A DNA stretch of 16,970 nucleotides from Desulfobacterales bacterium. GTDB lineage: Bacteria > Desulfobacterota > Desulfobacteria > Desulfobacterales > Desulfobacteraceae. The position numbers and the translations under genes were made by a program. The notes below the pieces were generated by a model that saw only the letters and a program-made list of their open reading frames with translations, ran no database searches and was not told the DNA's origin. Positions 1-9,335 of this stretch are shown here, in pieces (positions within the stretch are counted from its first letter, which is position 1; the number at the start of each line of letters is the position of its first letter). The stretch covers positions 1 through 16,970 of the forward strand of contig JAKSBB010000682.1 in assembly GCA_022361315.1 (NCBI GenBank). Direction: 5' to 3'.

Positions 1-932
1 ATGAAATGAATGTCCGGATCGGGTGGGATACCAGAATGCGGGTTTATCCGATTTTAGAGGCCGTGCTTAAAATTTCAAGAACGCCGGAAGAAGGCGAATG
101 GCCTAGGGGTAAATTGATTTTTGTGGAAAAAGAATCCATCCCTAAAATGAATTTTATTTTAGAGCTTCCCGAAGCAGAGCAGCCATACCTGGACAATGTA
201 AAGCATATCAGAAAGCTGCTTGTGTCCGTTGAAAAGTCAGATTTGAAACTGGTTGCCACTGAGAATACGATCATCGGCATCACCAGGGAAAGCCATCCCG
301 ATTTTTCCATATTAGCGGATTTTAAAGGCCGTTACGGTTTTCTGGGGCTCAATGATGCGCCCGTGTGCTCTTTTTCCGACGGCCATTTTAAATCCACCAC
401 ACACAAGGCAAAGCTGGTCCAGGTGGAAGAGGCATTGGTGGACGCTGATATGGATGCTGAAAATGCAGCGGTTTTATTTAAAATCGTTGCCGGAATTGTT
501 CACAATGCTGCCAGCCACAGGCATGGATGCAGTGTTGTGATTGACCTTAACAATCCTCCGGTTTCGATCATGGGCCATTCACTGCTGCATCCCCTGGATT
601 TGAAAAATCAGGATAATTATGATTTGGCCCAATCTTTGTCCAAGGTGGACGGGGCCCTGCACATCGGTGCCGATATAAAACTTTATGGATTCGCCTGCCT
701 GTTGCAAGGCAGGAATGTGCCCGGAGAAAGCAGGGCCAGGGGGGCCAGGTTCAATTCCGCTTTGCGGTTCACGGCGGAACACGAAAATGTTATTGTAATC
801 GTTGTCTCATCCGACACCCTGGTTTCGGTCATGATGGGAGGTCACGTTCTGAAAACCAAATGGAAACCGGAAAACGCTCTTATATGCAAGATACCCGTAC
901 CCCTGGAACAATGGGTTGATGCAAACCAATAA
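1..932 (+). CDS. DisA_N/DAC-fold protein, 5' end probably outside window
   Basis: The reading frame is open from the left edge; the first in-frame ATG is at 6, but the preceding codon (GAA) is also open and no ribosome binding site is visible, so the true start may lie upstream. Counting from that ATG, the C-terminal part (about residues 160-280) resembles the diadenylate cyclase (DisA_N) fold: a DGA motif at 215-217 and, 33 residues on, GARFNSA at 246-252, followed by the hydrophobic strand NVIVIVVSSD. In active cyclases such as CdaA and DisA the second motif is RHR; here it reads RFN, so c-di-AMP synthesis is doubtful and a nucleotide-sensing role is possible (inference). The N-terminal 150 residues match nothing I recognise. 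There is no predicted membrane segment. It lies 43 bp before the preferred glnE start on the same strand and could be cotranscribed. Confidence 0.6.
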   Translation, partial: EMNVRIGWDTRMRVYPILEAVLKISRTPEEGEWPRGKLIFVEKESIPKMNFILELPEAEQPYLDNVKHIRKLLVSVEKSDLKLVATENTIIGITRESHPDFSILADFKGRYGFLGLNDAPVCSFSDGHFKSTTHKAKLVQVEEALVDADMDAENAAVLFKIVAGIVHNAASHRHGCSVVIDLNNPPVSIMGHSLLHPLDLKNQDNYDLAQSLSKVDGALHIGADIKLYGFACLLQGRNVPGESRARGARFNSALRFTAEHENVIVIVVSSDTLVSVMMGGHVLKTKWKPENALICKIPVPLEQWVDANQ

Positions 933-947
933 CAGCCCTGGGCTGTT
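931..947. repeat. Perfect 8-bp inverted repeat between DAC-like gene and glnE
   Basis: AACAGCCC and GGGCTGTT are separated by one base. As RNA this would form a 7-bp stem with a CTG loop. It begins within the stop codon of the upstream gene and is not followed by a T run, so it is a poor intrinsic terminator. It could be a small processing hairpin or an operator-like palindrome before glnE. Confidence 0.4.
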
Positions 948-975
948 ATAAAATTATGAATGAGTGAAGTATACC

Positions 976-3891
976 ATGACCCAAAAAGCCATAGAACAGT
1001 TAATTTCAAGTGTTTTTCCTGCCCTTTCCCAAACCCTTTTCCAGGCGTTGCAGCTGCGAATTCAAAATTATTTTTCCGCCGGGGATATCCGGGATATCAG
1101 TCAATTGCCTGTCAAGCCCCGGGATTTTACCAAGGTGATGCTGTTCAGCCCCTTTACGGCTGAACATATTACGGCAAACCCCTCAATGCTTGACCGGTTT
1201 GGTAAAAGCGGTGATCTTGACACGCCCTATGCGCCGGGTGACATTAAAAAAAAGCTTTCGGCTTTTATCGGGGATGATCAGGATGGTACAGGGCTAAAAG
1301 CCCGGCTGCTTGAATTCAAGGTGTATGAAATCATTCGCATTGCCTGGCGGGATCTGACCGGTGCGGCGCCATTGTCCGAAACCATGGCCGATCTGTCCGA
1401 TCTTGCCTGTGCCTGCATCTCCTTTGGTTTTGAACAATTGTACCCGGTGTTGACCCAAAAATGGGGAACCCCCAGGGACACCAATGGTAATGCCCAGAAT
1501 ATTGTGGTGCTGGGTATGGGAAAGCTTGGGGCCGGCGAATTGAATTTCTCTTCGGATATTGATCTTATTTTCGTGTTCCCCAATCCGGGTCAGACCGATG
1601 GGGACAGATCCATATCCAATGACGAATTTTTCACAAAGCTGTGCCGGGAATTCATCAGGCTCTTTTCAATGGATAACGGCACCCATTTTTACCGGGTGGA
1701 CACTCGCCTGCGGCCCTTCGGGGACAGCGGGCCCCTGGTCATGGATGCCAATGCCTTTGAATATTATTACCAATCCCAGGGCCGGGAGTGGGAACGTTAT
1801 GCCATGATCAAGGCGAGTCCGGTGGCAGGGGATATTGCGGCGGGCAACACAATAATTCAATCTCTCAAGCCCTTTATTTTCCGCAGATACCTGGATTACG
1901 GCTCCTTTGATTCCTTCAGGGATATGAAACAGCGCATCACATTGCAGGTCAAAAATGCCAGGTTGAAACACAATATCAAAATCGGGGCCGGCGGTATCAG
2001 GGAAGTTGAATTTTTCGGCCAGCTTTTTCAGCTCATCAGGGGCGGGGTGGAACCGGCTCTCCAGGCCAGACCCATATTAAGGATTCTGGATACCCTGGTG
2101 GAAAAAAAGCTGATTGATAAAAAAGTGTGTGAAGAACTTAAATCGGCCTATCATTTTTTACGGCTTGTGGAGAACAGGCTCCAGGAATACCAGGACCGTC
2201 AGATCCACGACATCCCCGAAGATCCGGATCAAAGGCAAATTCTGGCCCTGTCCATGGGATATGATGATGAAAAGGCGTTTTATACCGAACTGTCCAGGAT
2301 CCAGGGTGTTGTACATAAACATTTTGCAAGGCTTCTGGTCCAGGATGATGAAGAAGACAAGGACAACGGCAGCCAGGAGTTGAAACATATATGGGACAGC
2401 ATCATCGACGCCCAGTCCAGCAGTGAAGAGATCTCCGGTTCCGATTATGAAGATGCGTGTTCCGGGTACGAAGATATGCGCGCTGTGGTGCGGCTGCTCA
2501 AGGCCCTGGCAGCCCATCCCAACACCCGGAGGCTTTCCCAGGCCGGCCGCAATAAACTGGCCCGGCTGGTGCCCCGGCTGATTAAAAAAGCCGGAGAACA
2601 CCCGGATGCCGAAGAGGTGGTGGCCAAACTCCTGGATCTTGTGGCAACCATTGAGCTGCGTACCTGTTACCTCTCTTTGCTCATTGAAAATAAAGGTGCC
2701 CTTGATACCCTGATCGTTCTTGCCCGGAAAAGTCCATGGATCATTACATTTTTAAGCCGGCACCCCGTCCTGCTGGATGAGCTTATGACCCCGGCTACCC
2801 TGTATTCGCCCCCCAAACGCGATATGATGGAACGGGAAATGGAAAACCTGATGGCAAGGGTTCCGGAGGATGATCCGGAATACCTGCTGGAAGAGCTTAA
2901 TATTTTTCGCCAGATCAACACGCTCAGGGTGGCGGCGGCAGATGTATCGGGCAACTTCCCGCTGATGAAGGTCAGTGACCATCTGACCTGGATTGCTGAA
3001 ATCATCCTTGGCCAGGTGGTGGCGTCATCCTGGCAGATCATTACCGAAAAATACGGGTATCCGGAAGGTATGGCAGGCAAAGGTGTTGAAGGATGCGGGT
3101 TTATTGCCGTGGCCTACGGTAAAGTCGGCGGCCTTGAAATGGGATATAAATCCGATCTGGATATGGTTTTTATTTTTGATGCAGAACCAGGGATGACCAG
3201 CGGAACGGAATGGTCCGTGGACACCACCCGTTTTTATTCCAATCTGGGCCAGCGTATTATCCATGCCCTGACCATGCACACCCCGGCCGGTACCCTTTAT
3301 GGTGCGGATATGCGGCTTCGGCCCGGCGGAGAGTCCGGCACCATTATCACCCACATCCAAACCTATGAGGATTACCTCAAAGACCAGGCCTGGACATTTG
3401 AACACCAGGCCCTGATCCGGGCCCGCCCCGTGGCCGGTGATCCGGCACTGTTTAAACGCTTTGATACCATACGCAAAAAAATTCTGACCCGTGAGCGCGA
3501 TGCTGAAACCTTGAAAAAAGAAGTTGGACAGATGCGTGAAAAAATGCGCAAGCAGCGCCTAAAGTACGAACCCGGGCTGTTTAATCTCAAGCAGGGCCGG
3601 GGGGGGATTGTGGATATTGAATTCCTTGTTCAATATCTTGTGCTGCGCCATGCCTGGGATCATCCCGATGTTGTGGAATGGACGGACAATATCCGCCTGC
3701 TCCAGGCCCTGAGTGTGGATGCCCTGATATCCGGTGAGGAGAGCAGCATTCTCCAGAACACTTATGTGAGCATGCGAAGGGCCATGCACCGCCTAACGCT
3801 CCAGGAGCGCTCCGCTGATGTTGATGAGGATCTGTTCAGTGAGCAGGCCGCCAACGTTGCGCAGATTTATGATGCGGCCTTTGGGGCCTGA
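976..3891 (+). CDS. glnE: Bifunctional glutamine synthetase adenylyltransferase/deadenylylase
   Basis: GlnE adds AMP to, and removes it from, glutamine synthetase in response to PII and glutamine, setting nitrogen assimilation in the cytoplasm. The protein (971 aa from this start; 975 from a GTG at 964) is close to the length of the enterobacterial enzyme. It shows the expected duplicated nucleotidyltransferase architecture: an N-terminal unit with GMGKLGAGELNFSSDIDL (metal-binding D194/D196) and a C-terminal unit with YGKVGGLEMGYKSDLDM (about D727/D729), each followed by RLRPFG/RLRPGG motifs and a helical PII-uridylyltransferase-like segment (GAGGIREVEFF; GRGGIVDIEFLVQ). ATG 976 is preferred over GTG 964 because a GAGTGAAG purine stretch lies 6 bp before it, but this is not decisive. 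Both catalytic halves look intact. No PII or glutamine synthetase gene is nearby. Confidence 0.95.
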   Translation: MTQKAIEQLISSVFPALSQTLFQALQLRIQNYFSAGDIRDISQLPVKPRDFTKVMLFSPFTAEHITANPSMLDRFGKSGDLDTPYAPGDIKKKLSAFIGDDQDGTGLKARLLEFKVYEIIRIAWRDLTGAAPLSETMADLSDLACACISFGFEQLYPVLTQKWGTPRDTNGNAQNIVVLGMGKLGAGELNFSSDIDLIFVFPNPGQTDGDRSISNDEFFTKLCREFIRLFSMDNGTHFYRVDTRLRPFGDSGPLVMDANAFEYYYQSQGREWERYAMIKASPVAGDIAAGNTIIQSLKPFIFRRYLDYGSFDSFRDMKQRITLQVKNARLKHNIKIGAGGIREVEFFGQLFQLIRGGVEPALQARPILRILDTLVEKKLIDKKVCEELKSAYHFLRLVENRLQEYQDRQIHDIPEDPDQRQILALSMGYDDEKAFYTELSRIQGVVHKHFARLLVQDDEEDKDNGSQELKHIWDSIIDAQSSSEEISGSDYEDACSGYEDMRAVVRLLKALAAHPNTRRLSQAGRNKLARLVPRLIKKAGEHPDAEEVVAKLLDLVATIELRTCYLSLLIENKGALDTLIVLARKSPWIITFLSRHPVLLDELMTPATLYSPPKRDMMEREMENLMARVPEDDPEYLLEELNIFRQINTLRVAAADVSGNFPLMKVSDHLTWIAEIILGQVVASSWQIITEKYGYPEGMAGKGVEGCGFIAVAYGKVGGLEMGYKSDLDMVFIFDAEPGMTSGTEWSVDTTRFYSNLGQRIIHALTMHTPAGTLYGADMRLRPGGESGTIITHIQTYEDYLKDQAWTFEHQALIRARPVAGDPALFKRFDTIRKKILTRERDAETLKKEVGQMREKMRKQRLKYEPGLFNLKQGRGGIVDIEFLVQYLVLRHAWDHPDVVEWTDNIRLLQALSVDALISGEESSILQNTYVSMRRAMHRLTLQERSADVDEDLFSEQAANVAQIYDAAFGA

Positions 3892-3977
3892 GCATCTATA
3901 ACGGCCATGGGCCGACCTGACATATCAACTGCCAGGCCCAGCCCACAACTGCAATCCATTTTATTGAACCCGGCTCC

Positions 3978-4009
3978 AACCCGGATCTCCTTTTTCAGGA
4001 ATCCGGGTT
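3978..4009 (+). terminator. Strong hairpin downstream of glnE
   Basis: AACCCGGAT (3978-3986) pairs perfectly with ATCCGGGTT (4001-4009). Inside it TCCT (3988-3991) pairs with AGGA (3997-4000), leaving one bulged C and a five-base loop. The stem is stable, but the downstream sequence (CATAATTTCTG) lacks a real T tract, so termination may be inefficient or factor-dependent. It could equally be an RNA-stabilising 3' hairpin for the glnE message. Confidence 0.5.
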
Positions 4010-4034
4010 CATAATTTCTGTAATTCTCAACATT

Positions 4035-4205
4035 TTTTCAACGCGTTTTCAACAACTATCCAATCGTTTTGAACGTCACTAAGATCATTGATTGGCAAAG
4101 TCCTTTATCAGTTTTGAACATGTTTTCAACACAGTTTTCATTGGGTTTTAAACATGGTGTTCTCTTTATTGACATTTTATGAATACGGTTTTGAGCTTTT
4201 GAACA
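4035..4205 (+). repeat. Cluster of seven direct TTTTNAACR repeats
   Basis: Copies of the 9-mer, all in the same orientation, start at 4035 (TTTTCAACG), 4046 (TTTTCAACA), 4067 (TTTTGAACG), 4112 (TTTTGAACA), 4123 (TTTTCAACA), 4146 (TTTTAAACA) and 4197 (TTTTGAACA). A one-mismatch copy, TTCTCAACA, starts at 4024. Start-to-start spacings are 11, 21, 45, 11, 23 and 51 bp, so two triplets with nearly the same internal spacing (11/21 and 11/23) sit 77-79 bp apart. This looks like a multi-site protein-binding array upstream of the YkgJ-type gene. The binding protein is unknown. Confidence 0.6.
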
Positions 4206-4320
4206 TTTTAGACGGGTGTGTTGATAAACGCCGGAATATGATAAAGAGTATAAAGCCCGGCAATGACACTATATGCCCTGTTGATTACGGACAAACTTGA
4301 TAAATACTGGAAACAAGACA

Positions 4321-5100
4321 ATGACAACACCTGACAACACCATGGACTGCACGGCAAAGCGTGAATTGCTTGGCAGCCGGACTTTCAAATTCGCCTGTCA
4401 CGAAAATGTGCCCTGCTTTACCCGTTGCTGCCACAACGCCGACATGTACCTTTATCCCTATGATATTGTGCGTATGAAGCAGAACCTGAACATGACCTCG
4501 GAAGAATTTCTGGTTGCCCATACCGTAACAGCCATCCGCGATATGCCCACCTTTCCCAACGTGATGTTGAAAATGAGCGGCCGGCAGGGCCACACCTGTA
4601 CCTTTCTGGCGGAAAAGGGGTGCACGGTCTATCCGGACAGGCCCTACTCCTGCCGGGCCTATCCCCTGGAACCGGCTGTTTATGGAGATGCTGACGGCAG
4701 CATGCATGTGCAGTATTATGTCATGCACCATGATTACTGCAAGGGACATGATCAAGACAAAGAATGGACGGCCAAAGCATGGATGGCGGACCAGGAGATG
4801 CAGGCATATGATGAACCCAACAACTGCTGGGCCCGGATTGCAGGCCGTTTGCAGGCTGATTCGTTCAAGGCCCAGGGCCTTGACATGAACAGTCCGCCCA
4901 TGAAGATGGCGTTCATGGCCAGTTACAACATAGATACCTTCCGCCGCTTTGTTTTTGAAAGCAGTTTTTTATCGCGTTATATTGTGCCGGATCAGCAAAT
5001 GGACGCGGTGAAACAAGATGACCGGGAGCTGCTCATGCTTGGACTTTCCTGGATTGAACGGTTTCTATTCAGTGACGGGCCCTTAGAGGAACGCGCCTGA
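4321..5100 (+). CDS. YkgJ-family cysteine-cluster protein
   Basis: The protein of 259 aa carries the characteristic cysteine cluster of the YkgJ/CxxCxxCC family (PF03692): C26, C32, C36 and C37, followed by C93, C101 and C111 in the context CTFL-KGCTVYPDRPYSCRAYP. These residues are thought to bind zinc or an Fe-S cluster; the biochemical role of the family is largely unestablished. No signal peptide or membrane span is seen, so it is probably cytoplasmic. ATG 4321 is preferred over an in-frame TTG at 4297, since the segment between them shows no family features; a weak GGAAACAAG precedes the ATG. A HAD-type phosphatase gene follows after 37 bp on the same strand, so the two are probably cotranscribed. 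The upstream region carries the TTTTNAACR repeat array, a possible control site. Confidence 0.8.
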   Translation: MTTPDNTMDCTAKRELLGSRTFKFACHENVPCFTRCCHNADMYLYPYDIVRMKQNLNMTSEEFLVAHTVTAIRDMPTFPNVMLKMSGRQGHTCTFLAEKGCTVYPDRPYSCRAYPLEPAVYGDADGSMHVQYYVMHHDYCKGHDQDKEWTAKAWMADQEMQAYDEPNNCWARIAGRLQADSFKAQGLDMNSPPMKMAFMASYNIDTFRRFVFESSFLSRYIVPDQQMDAVKQDDRELLMLGLSWIERFLFSDGPLEERA

Positions 5101-5137
5101 TCCGAAACACAATTTTGATTGGGAGAAGGAAGATAAC

Positions 5138-5809
5138 GTGACGGAACCGATACAAACCATCCAATCAATCCAGGCCCTTTTTTTTGATTTTGACGGGGTC
5201 CTGGTGGACTCAATCCGTACAAAAAAAAGAGCCTTTGAAATATTGTTTAAAGACTTTTCTGATGAAATCGTCAACGCGGTTGTTCTTCACCACGCGCTGC
5301 ACGGCGGTATCAGCCGGGTTGAAAAAATCCGGCATGCCCATGAAAATATAATAAAAGATCCCCTGACTGAAAAAGAGGTTATGGAATGGGCGGACCGGTA
5401 TTCAGATCTTGTGGTGCAGGATGTGATCCGTGCCGCCTGGATAAAAGGGGCAAAGGATTTTCTGGATGCATATGCATCAAAACAGCCGGTGTTTATGATC
5501 TCAGGTACTCCGGAACCCGAGCTTAAATATATAGTGGCGCAACGGAAAATCGGACATTACTTTAAGGAGGTCCTGGGCTCACCCGTCAAAAAACCAGAGC
5601 ATATCCGAAAATTATTGGAAAAATACAGCCTTGCACCAAAACAATGTGTTTTCATCGGAGATGCCCTGACAGATTACAATGCTGCCCTGGAGACCGGACT
5701 TCAATTCATCGGTATCCAGGGCGATATTAATTTCCCTGATACCGTCAAGCCCCTGCCTGACTGCCAGGGGCTTGAGAACGCTATAAAAAAAATTTGTCCG
5801 GCATTTTGA
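5138..5809 (+). CDS. HAD-superfamily hydrolase, phosphatase-like
   Basis: This cytoplasmic protein of 223 aa has all four haloacid-dehalogenase motifs. Motif I is FFDFDGVLVDS with nucleophile D17 and acid/base D19; motif II is S122 in FMISGT; motif III is K151/K152 in SPVKKPEH; motif IV is D175 and D179 in FIGDALTDY. The helical cap between motifs I and II places it with subfamily I enzymes such as phosphoglycolate phosphatase and beta-phosphoglucomutase. The substrate cannot be read from the sequence. The GTG start at 5138 is supported by AGAAGGA, 7 bp upstream. It is the last gene of a plus-strand unit and ends only 9 bp before the convergent aminotransferase gene; no terminator is visible between them. 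Confidence 0.85.
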   Translation: MTEPIQTIQSIQALFFDFDGVLVDSIRTKKRAFEILFKDFSDEIVNAVVLHHALHGGISRVEKIRHAHENIIKDPLTEKEVMEWADRYSDLVVQDVIRAAWIKGAKDFLDAYASKQPVFMISGTPEPELKYIVAQRKIGHYFKEVLGSPVKKPEHIRKLLEKYSLAPKQCVFIGDALTDYNAALETGLQFIGIQGDINFPDTVKPLPDCQGLENAIKKICPAF

Positions 5810-5818
5810 TCCTGGGCC

Positions 5819-7018
5819 TTAGACTGTCATCTGGTCCATGGCTTTCTTCATCTGCCGCACAGCCTGGCGCAGGCGTTCTTCATTTTCAACCAGGGCCAGT
5901 CGAAGATATCCTTCTCCCTCTTCGGAGAAACCGGTGCCCGGTGCCACAGCCACATTGCCCTTGTTCATCAACTGGATGGCAAACTCCATGGCCCCCATTT
6001 TATTGAACGGTTCCGGGATTTTCGCCCATACAAACATACCAGCCTTGGGCCGTTCGATCTCCCACCCGATGCGTTCAAGGCCTGAACAAAGGACATCCCG
6101 GCGGTGTTCATAGATTTTTGCAAGTTCGGGAATGGTATCATCACAGTCCCGGAGGGCAATAATACCCGCCACCTGGATGGCGGAAAAGATACCATAATCA
6201 AAATAGCCTTTGATTTTTCCAAGGGCCTCGACAATTTTTTCATTGCCAACGCAATATCCAATGCGCCAGCCGGCCATATTGTATGACTTGGAAAAAGATC
6301 CAAATTCAACACCGACGTCCTTGGCCCCCTCGATTTCAAGGAAACTTGGGGCAACATATCCGTCATAGGTTATTTTGCCGTAGGCAAAGTCATTGATAAC
6401 CATGAACTTAAACCGCTTGGCCAGCTTTACGATCTCTTGGAAAAAAGCCTTATCCGTTACAACGCCGGTGGGGTTATGGGGATAGTTGAGCATCAGCACC
6501 CGGGGGCTGGGGTAGCAGGATTCGCAGATGTGGGCGATCCTGTCCAGAAAACCGTCTTCCGGCTCAATGGGGATTTTCATGACATTGGCCCCGGCAATGA
6601 CGGCGGCATAAATATGGATAGGAAAGGCCGGAGAGGGTACCAGTACGGAGTCCCCGGGACCCATGATCGCCAGGCAGAGGTGGGAAATCCCCTCTTTGGA
6701 GCCGATGGTGAAATAGGTCTCCTTTTCCGCATCCAGGCTGATGCCGTAATGCCGGTCGTAATATTTGGCAATTTCCTGCTTGAGGTGGGGCAGGCCGGAG
6801 CTTTCGGGGTATCTGTGTGACTTGGGATCCTGTGCCACTTCCACCAGCTTTTCAATCACTGCGTCCGGTGTCGGGTCCATGGGGTTTCCCATGCCAAGAT
6901 CAATGACATCATCCCCGTTTCGCCGTTTGTCCATTTTCATTTTGTTGATCATGCCGAACAAATAAGGCGGCAATTGATCCATACGAGATGCAAACCGAAT
7001 GATATTGTTTTCTTCCAC
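5819..7018 (-). CDS. alaC: AlaC-type PLP aminotransferase (class I/II)
   Basis: The 399-aa protein is very similar along its length to E. coli AlaC (glutamate-pyruvate aminotransferase), for example RMDQLPPYLF near the start, TIGSKEGISHL, and SFSKSYNMAGWRIGY. The PLP Schiff-base lysine is K244; D210 and Y213 contact the cofactor ring; NPTG is at 182-185; the substrate carboxylate arginine is expected near the C-terminus. The likely reaction is alanine formation from pyruvate and glutamate in the cytoplasm. The related LL-diaminopimelate aminotransferase is the main alternative, but the N-terminal signature favours AlaC. The start is GTG, with AAGGAG (7027-7032) 8 bp upstream. It lies 106 bp after the histidine kinase gene on the same strand, so it may be read through from that operon or have its own promoter; none was convincing. 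Confidence 0.85.
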   Translation of the reverse strand: MEENNIIRFASRMDQLPPYLFGMINKMKMDKRRNGDDVIDLGMGNPMDPTPDAVIEKLVEVAQDPKSHRYPESSGLPHLKQEIAKYYDRHYGISLDAEKETYFTIGSKEGISHLCLAIMGPGDSVLVPSPAFPIHIYAAVIAGANVMKIPIEPEDGFLDRIAHICESCYPSPRVLMLNYPHNPTGVVTDKAFFQEIVKLAKRFKFMVINDFAYGKITYDGYVAPSFLEIEGAKDVGVEFGSFSKSYNMAGWRIGYCVGNEKIVEALGKIKGYFDYGIFSAIQVAGIIALRDCDDTIPELAKIYEHRRDVLCSGLERIGWEIERPKAGMFVWAKIPEPFNKMGAMEFAIQLMNKGNVAVAPGTGFSEEGEGYLRLALVENEERLRQAVRQMKKAMDQMTV

Positions 7019-7124
7019 GGCTAACGCTCCTTAAAGGGGTTAAGAAAAAATAGAACCATAGCAGATTTTATTTAAAGATTAAAACCCAAAAATTACGGGC
7101 ATGTATTTATTGGGGCGTATCCGA

Positions 7125-9323
7125 TTACGAGTTATTTAGGGGAAGACTGATGATGAAGGTGGACCCATGGCCGGGTTCGGATTCCACCCGCATCTGCCCC
7201 TTATGATTGTCGGTGATGATAAAATAAGAGACGGACAGTCCGAGGCCGGTGCCGATCCCCACGGGTTTGGTGGTAAAAAAGGGTTCAAACACGCGTTTCC
7301 GGGTGCCGGCATCCATGCCGGGGCCGTTATCCCTGATTTTAACAACGATAAAAGAGACCTGCTTACAAACGGTCAGCCTGAGTTCCGGATCGATAATATG
7401 ATTGTCCTGCATGGCCTGGGCACCGTTTCTCAATATGTTCAGAAACACCTGCTGAATCTTGGCAGATTCGCATTGGACCAGAGGCAGGTTATCTGCATAC
7501 TCCCGGATAATACGGATATTCTTAAAATCATACTTCTTTTTGAGATCAAAATCCGTGGTGGCAAGGTCCAGGGTCTTATCCAGCAGATCGGGCAAATATT
7601 CCAGGGTGGCGGATGCATCGCTTTTCCGGGCAAAACTGAGCATATTACTGATAATATCAGCCATTCTGATACCCGATGACCGGATGGTTTCAAGCATATT
7701 GAAAATACCTCTGTTTTCCATATAGGTCTTGATCTGGTCCGGAGTAATACCGATATCCTCTGCTGCAGATAGATTGGCCGGCATATCGGTCCGGCTCAGT
7801 CGCCGGGTCATCAGTTCGGCGGTCTGAAGCAGGCCTGCAAGGGGGTTGTTTATCTCATGGGCCATTCCGGCGGCAAGCCCGCCCACGGAGAGCATTTTTT
7901 CCGACTGGATCATCATTTCCTGTGCCTGCTTGGTCTCAGATATATCCCTGATGGTTGCCTGCACCACTGTGCGGCCACCAATTAATATCCGTGTCACCAA
8001 TACATTGGCTGAAAAGGTGTCCCCGTTCCGTCGTTGGTGTATCCATTCGAAAAGCGCGGTTCCTTTTGTCCGGACGTCTTCAATAATTTCGGTTGCTTTC
8101 TCCTCGGACAATGTTCCATCCGCCTGATGAGTCGGAGACAGGTCCAGGGGGCCGATTCCATGGATGTCCTCCTTTTTTTTGAACCCGAACATCTGCAGGG
8201 CCGAAGGACTGCAGTCCGTAATCCCCCCCTGGTCGTCCATCAGGACAATGGCGTCAATGGCAAATTTAAAGAGGTATTTATACTTTTCTTCGCTGAGCTG
8301 AAGGGAGTCCAGTGTGGCATTGAAGTGCCGGCTGAACCGGATAAGTTCATCATCACGTCTCCCTTTTATCACAACCCGGGCCCCGGGATTGCCTGCCCTG
8401 ACTTCATGCATGACACCAGCCACGGTCCGTATGGGGCGGACAATACTTCTTGAAAAGAAGAATATAAGAAAGAGGATACTGATACTAAAGATAACGGTTA
8501 AGGCCAGTGCCATCTGGTTCAGGGTATTCCGGCGGTTTTCAGCCTCCCTGAAATTGGACTCGAAAAGCCGGGCACTTTGATCAAATACCTGATCAAACAA
8601 AGAGGTGAGGTGGGTATTCTCGGTGTCGAAATTTTGTTTTACCTTTTTAATATCCAGGCTCAGGGTATAATCCTGTCTGATCATTTCCTGAAAGGAGACT
8701 AGATAGTCTAAGGTTCTGGTATCATGAATATCAGATGTTTTTATCTTTTTACCCAGATAATCAGCCACCAGAATCAGGGCGTTGTAGACGTGCTCACTTT
8801 CCTGCATGACATAGTTGATAAAAAAATGGGACAGGTTGAAAAGCGGTTTGAACAGGTTTTCTCTCCCCGTGTTCAGGATATTGGATACCAGGGACTGGTA
8901 CCCCGTATCCATCACCGTCCGGTGGATATTTCGTCTGGTTTTCAGTTGAACAAAATCGTTGAAGATATGCTCATAGGCCGCCATGCTTTCGGTGATTTTA
9001 TTCAACCCCGGTTTTAGTAATTCTCCCGGTTCTTTTTGCTGGAAGCTGTCCAGTTTTTCCCTGGTTTCCCTGATCAGCATGCCGAACTTTGAATTGGCCT
9101 CCGGGGTGTCTCCTTCCAGTATTTTGGTCTGCCAGAAACGGATTTCATAAAAAAGACTGCGCAGGGCCCGGATTTCTTTTTCAGCCACAGTCGTTTCCAT
9201 CATCTGTGATGCAAGACGGTCTTGCTGGGACAGGAAAAAATTTAAAAATCCGTATCCGCATCCCAGGATAACCAGCAGCAGAATGGCAGTGGCGTAAAAT
9301 TTACTGTTTATGGTACGGAACAA
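7125..9323 (-). CDS. Membrane PAS-domain sensor histidine kinase
   Basis: The 732-aa protein has TM1 (about 10-31), an extracytoplasmic helical sensor region of about 240 residues, TM2 (about 271-291), a HAMP linker (about 291-345), one PAS domain (about 345-465), and a complete kinase core: H-box [12 protein letters not shown] with H489, N-box N633, G1 motif DNGPGMD (665-671), F-box EPFFTTKP, G2 motif GTGLGL (691-696). An extra segment of some 40 residues sits between the two dimerisation helices (about 509-550). It is translated from TTG; the ribosome site TAGGAG contains the stop codon of the upstream binding-protein gene, implying translational coupling. This suggests the kinase senses the binding protein with or without ligand at the membrane. 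No response regulator is encoded in the window, so the phosphorylation target is unknown. Confidence 0.9.
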   Translation of the reverse strand: MFRTINSKFYATAILLLVILGCGYGFLNFFLSQQDRLASQMMETTVAEKEIRALRSLFYEIRFWQTKILEGDTPEANSKFGMLIRETREKLDSFQQKEPGELLKPGLNKITESMAAYEHIFNDFVQLKTRRNIHRTVMDTGYQSLVSNILNTGRENLFKPLFNLSHFFINYVMQESEHVYNALILVADYLGKKIKTSDIHDTRTLDYLVSFQEMIRQDYTLSLDIKKVKQNFDTENTHLTSLFDQVFDQSARLFESNFREAENRRNTLNQMALALTVIFSISILFLIFFFSRSIVRPIRTVAGVMHEVRAGNPGARVVIKGRRDDELIRFSRHFNATLDSLQLSEEKYKYLFKFAIDAIVLMDDQGGITDCSPSALQMFGFKKKEDIHGIGPLDLSPTHQADGTLSEEKATEIIEDVRTKGTALFEWIHQRRNGDTFSANVLVTRILIGGRTVVQATIRDISETKQAQEMMIQSEKMLSVGGLAAGMAHEINNPLAGLLQTAELMTRRLSRTDMPANLSAAEDIGITPDQIKTYMENRGIFNMLETIRSSGIRMADIISNMLSFARKSDASATLEYLPDLLDKTLDLATTDFDLKKKYDFKNIRIIREYADNLPLVQCESAKIQQVFLNILRNGAQAMQDNHIIDPELRLTVCKQVSFIVVKIRDNGPGMDAGTRKRVFEPFFTTKPVGIGTGLGLSVSYFIITDNHKGQMRVESEPGHGSTFIISLPLNNS

Positions 9324-9335
9324 TTCGTGTGGCTC

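Larger units (their letters stand above)
3892..4320. other. 429-bp gene-free region with hairpin and repeat cluster
   Basis: No credible coding frame is visible. The first part holds a GC-rich hairpin (3978-4009). The second part (about 4021-4260) is markedly AT-rich and carries the TTTTNAACR repeats. A perfect TTGACA lies at 4169-4174, but no good -10 follows at 16-18 bp. TATGAT at 4237-4242 has no good -35. The promoter of the YkgJ-type gene is therefore presumed to be here but not located. Confidence 0.6.

Noticed and set aside
960..1163. Small open frame beginning at ATG 960
   Set aside because: It overlaps the start of glnE in another frame, has no domain and no ribosome site.
4021..4260. 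Chromosomal replication origin
   Set aside because: The repeats differ from DnaA boxes at one key position, and no dnaA, dnaN, gidA or rpmH gene is nearby. Kept only as one hypothesis for the array.
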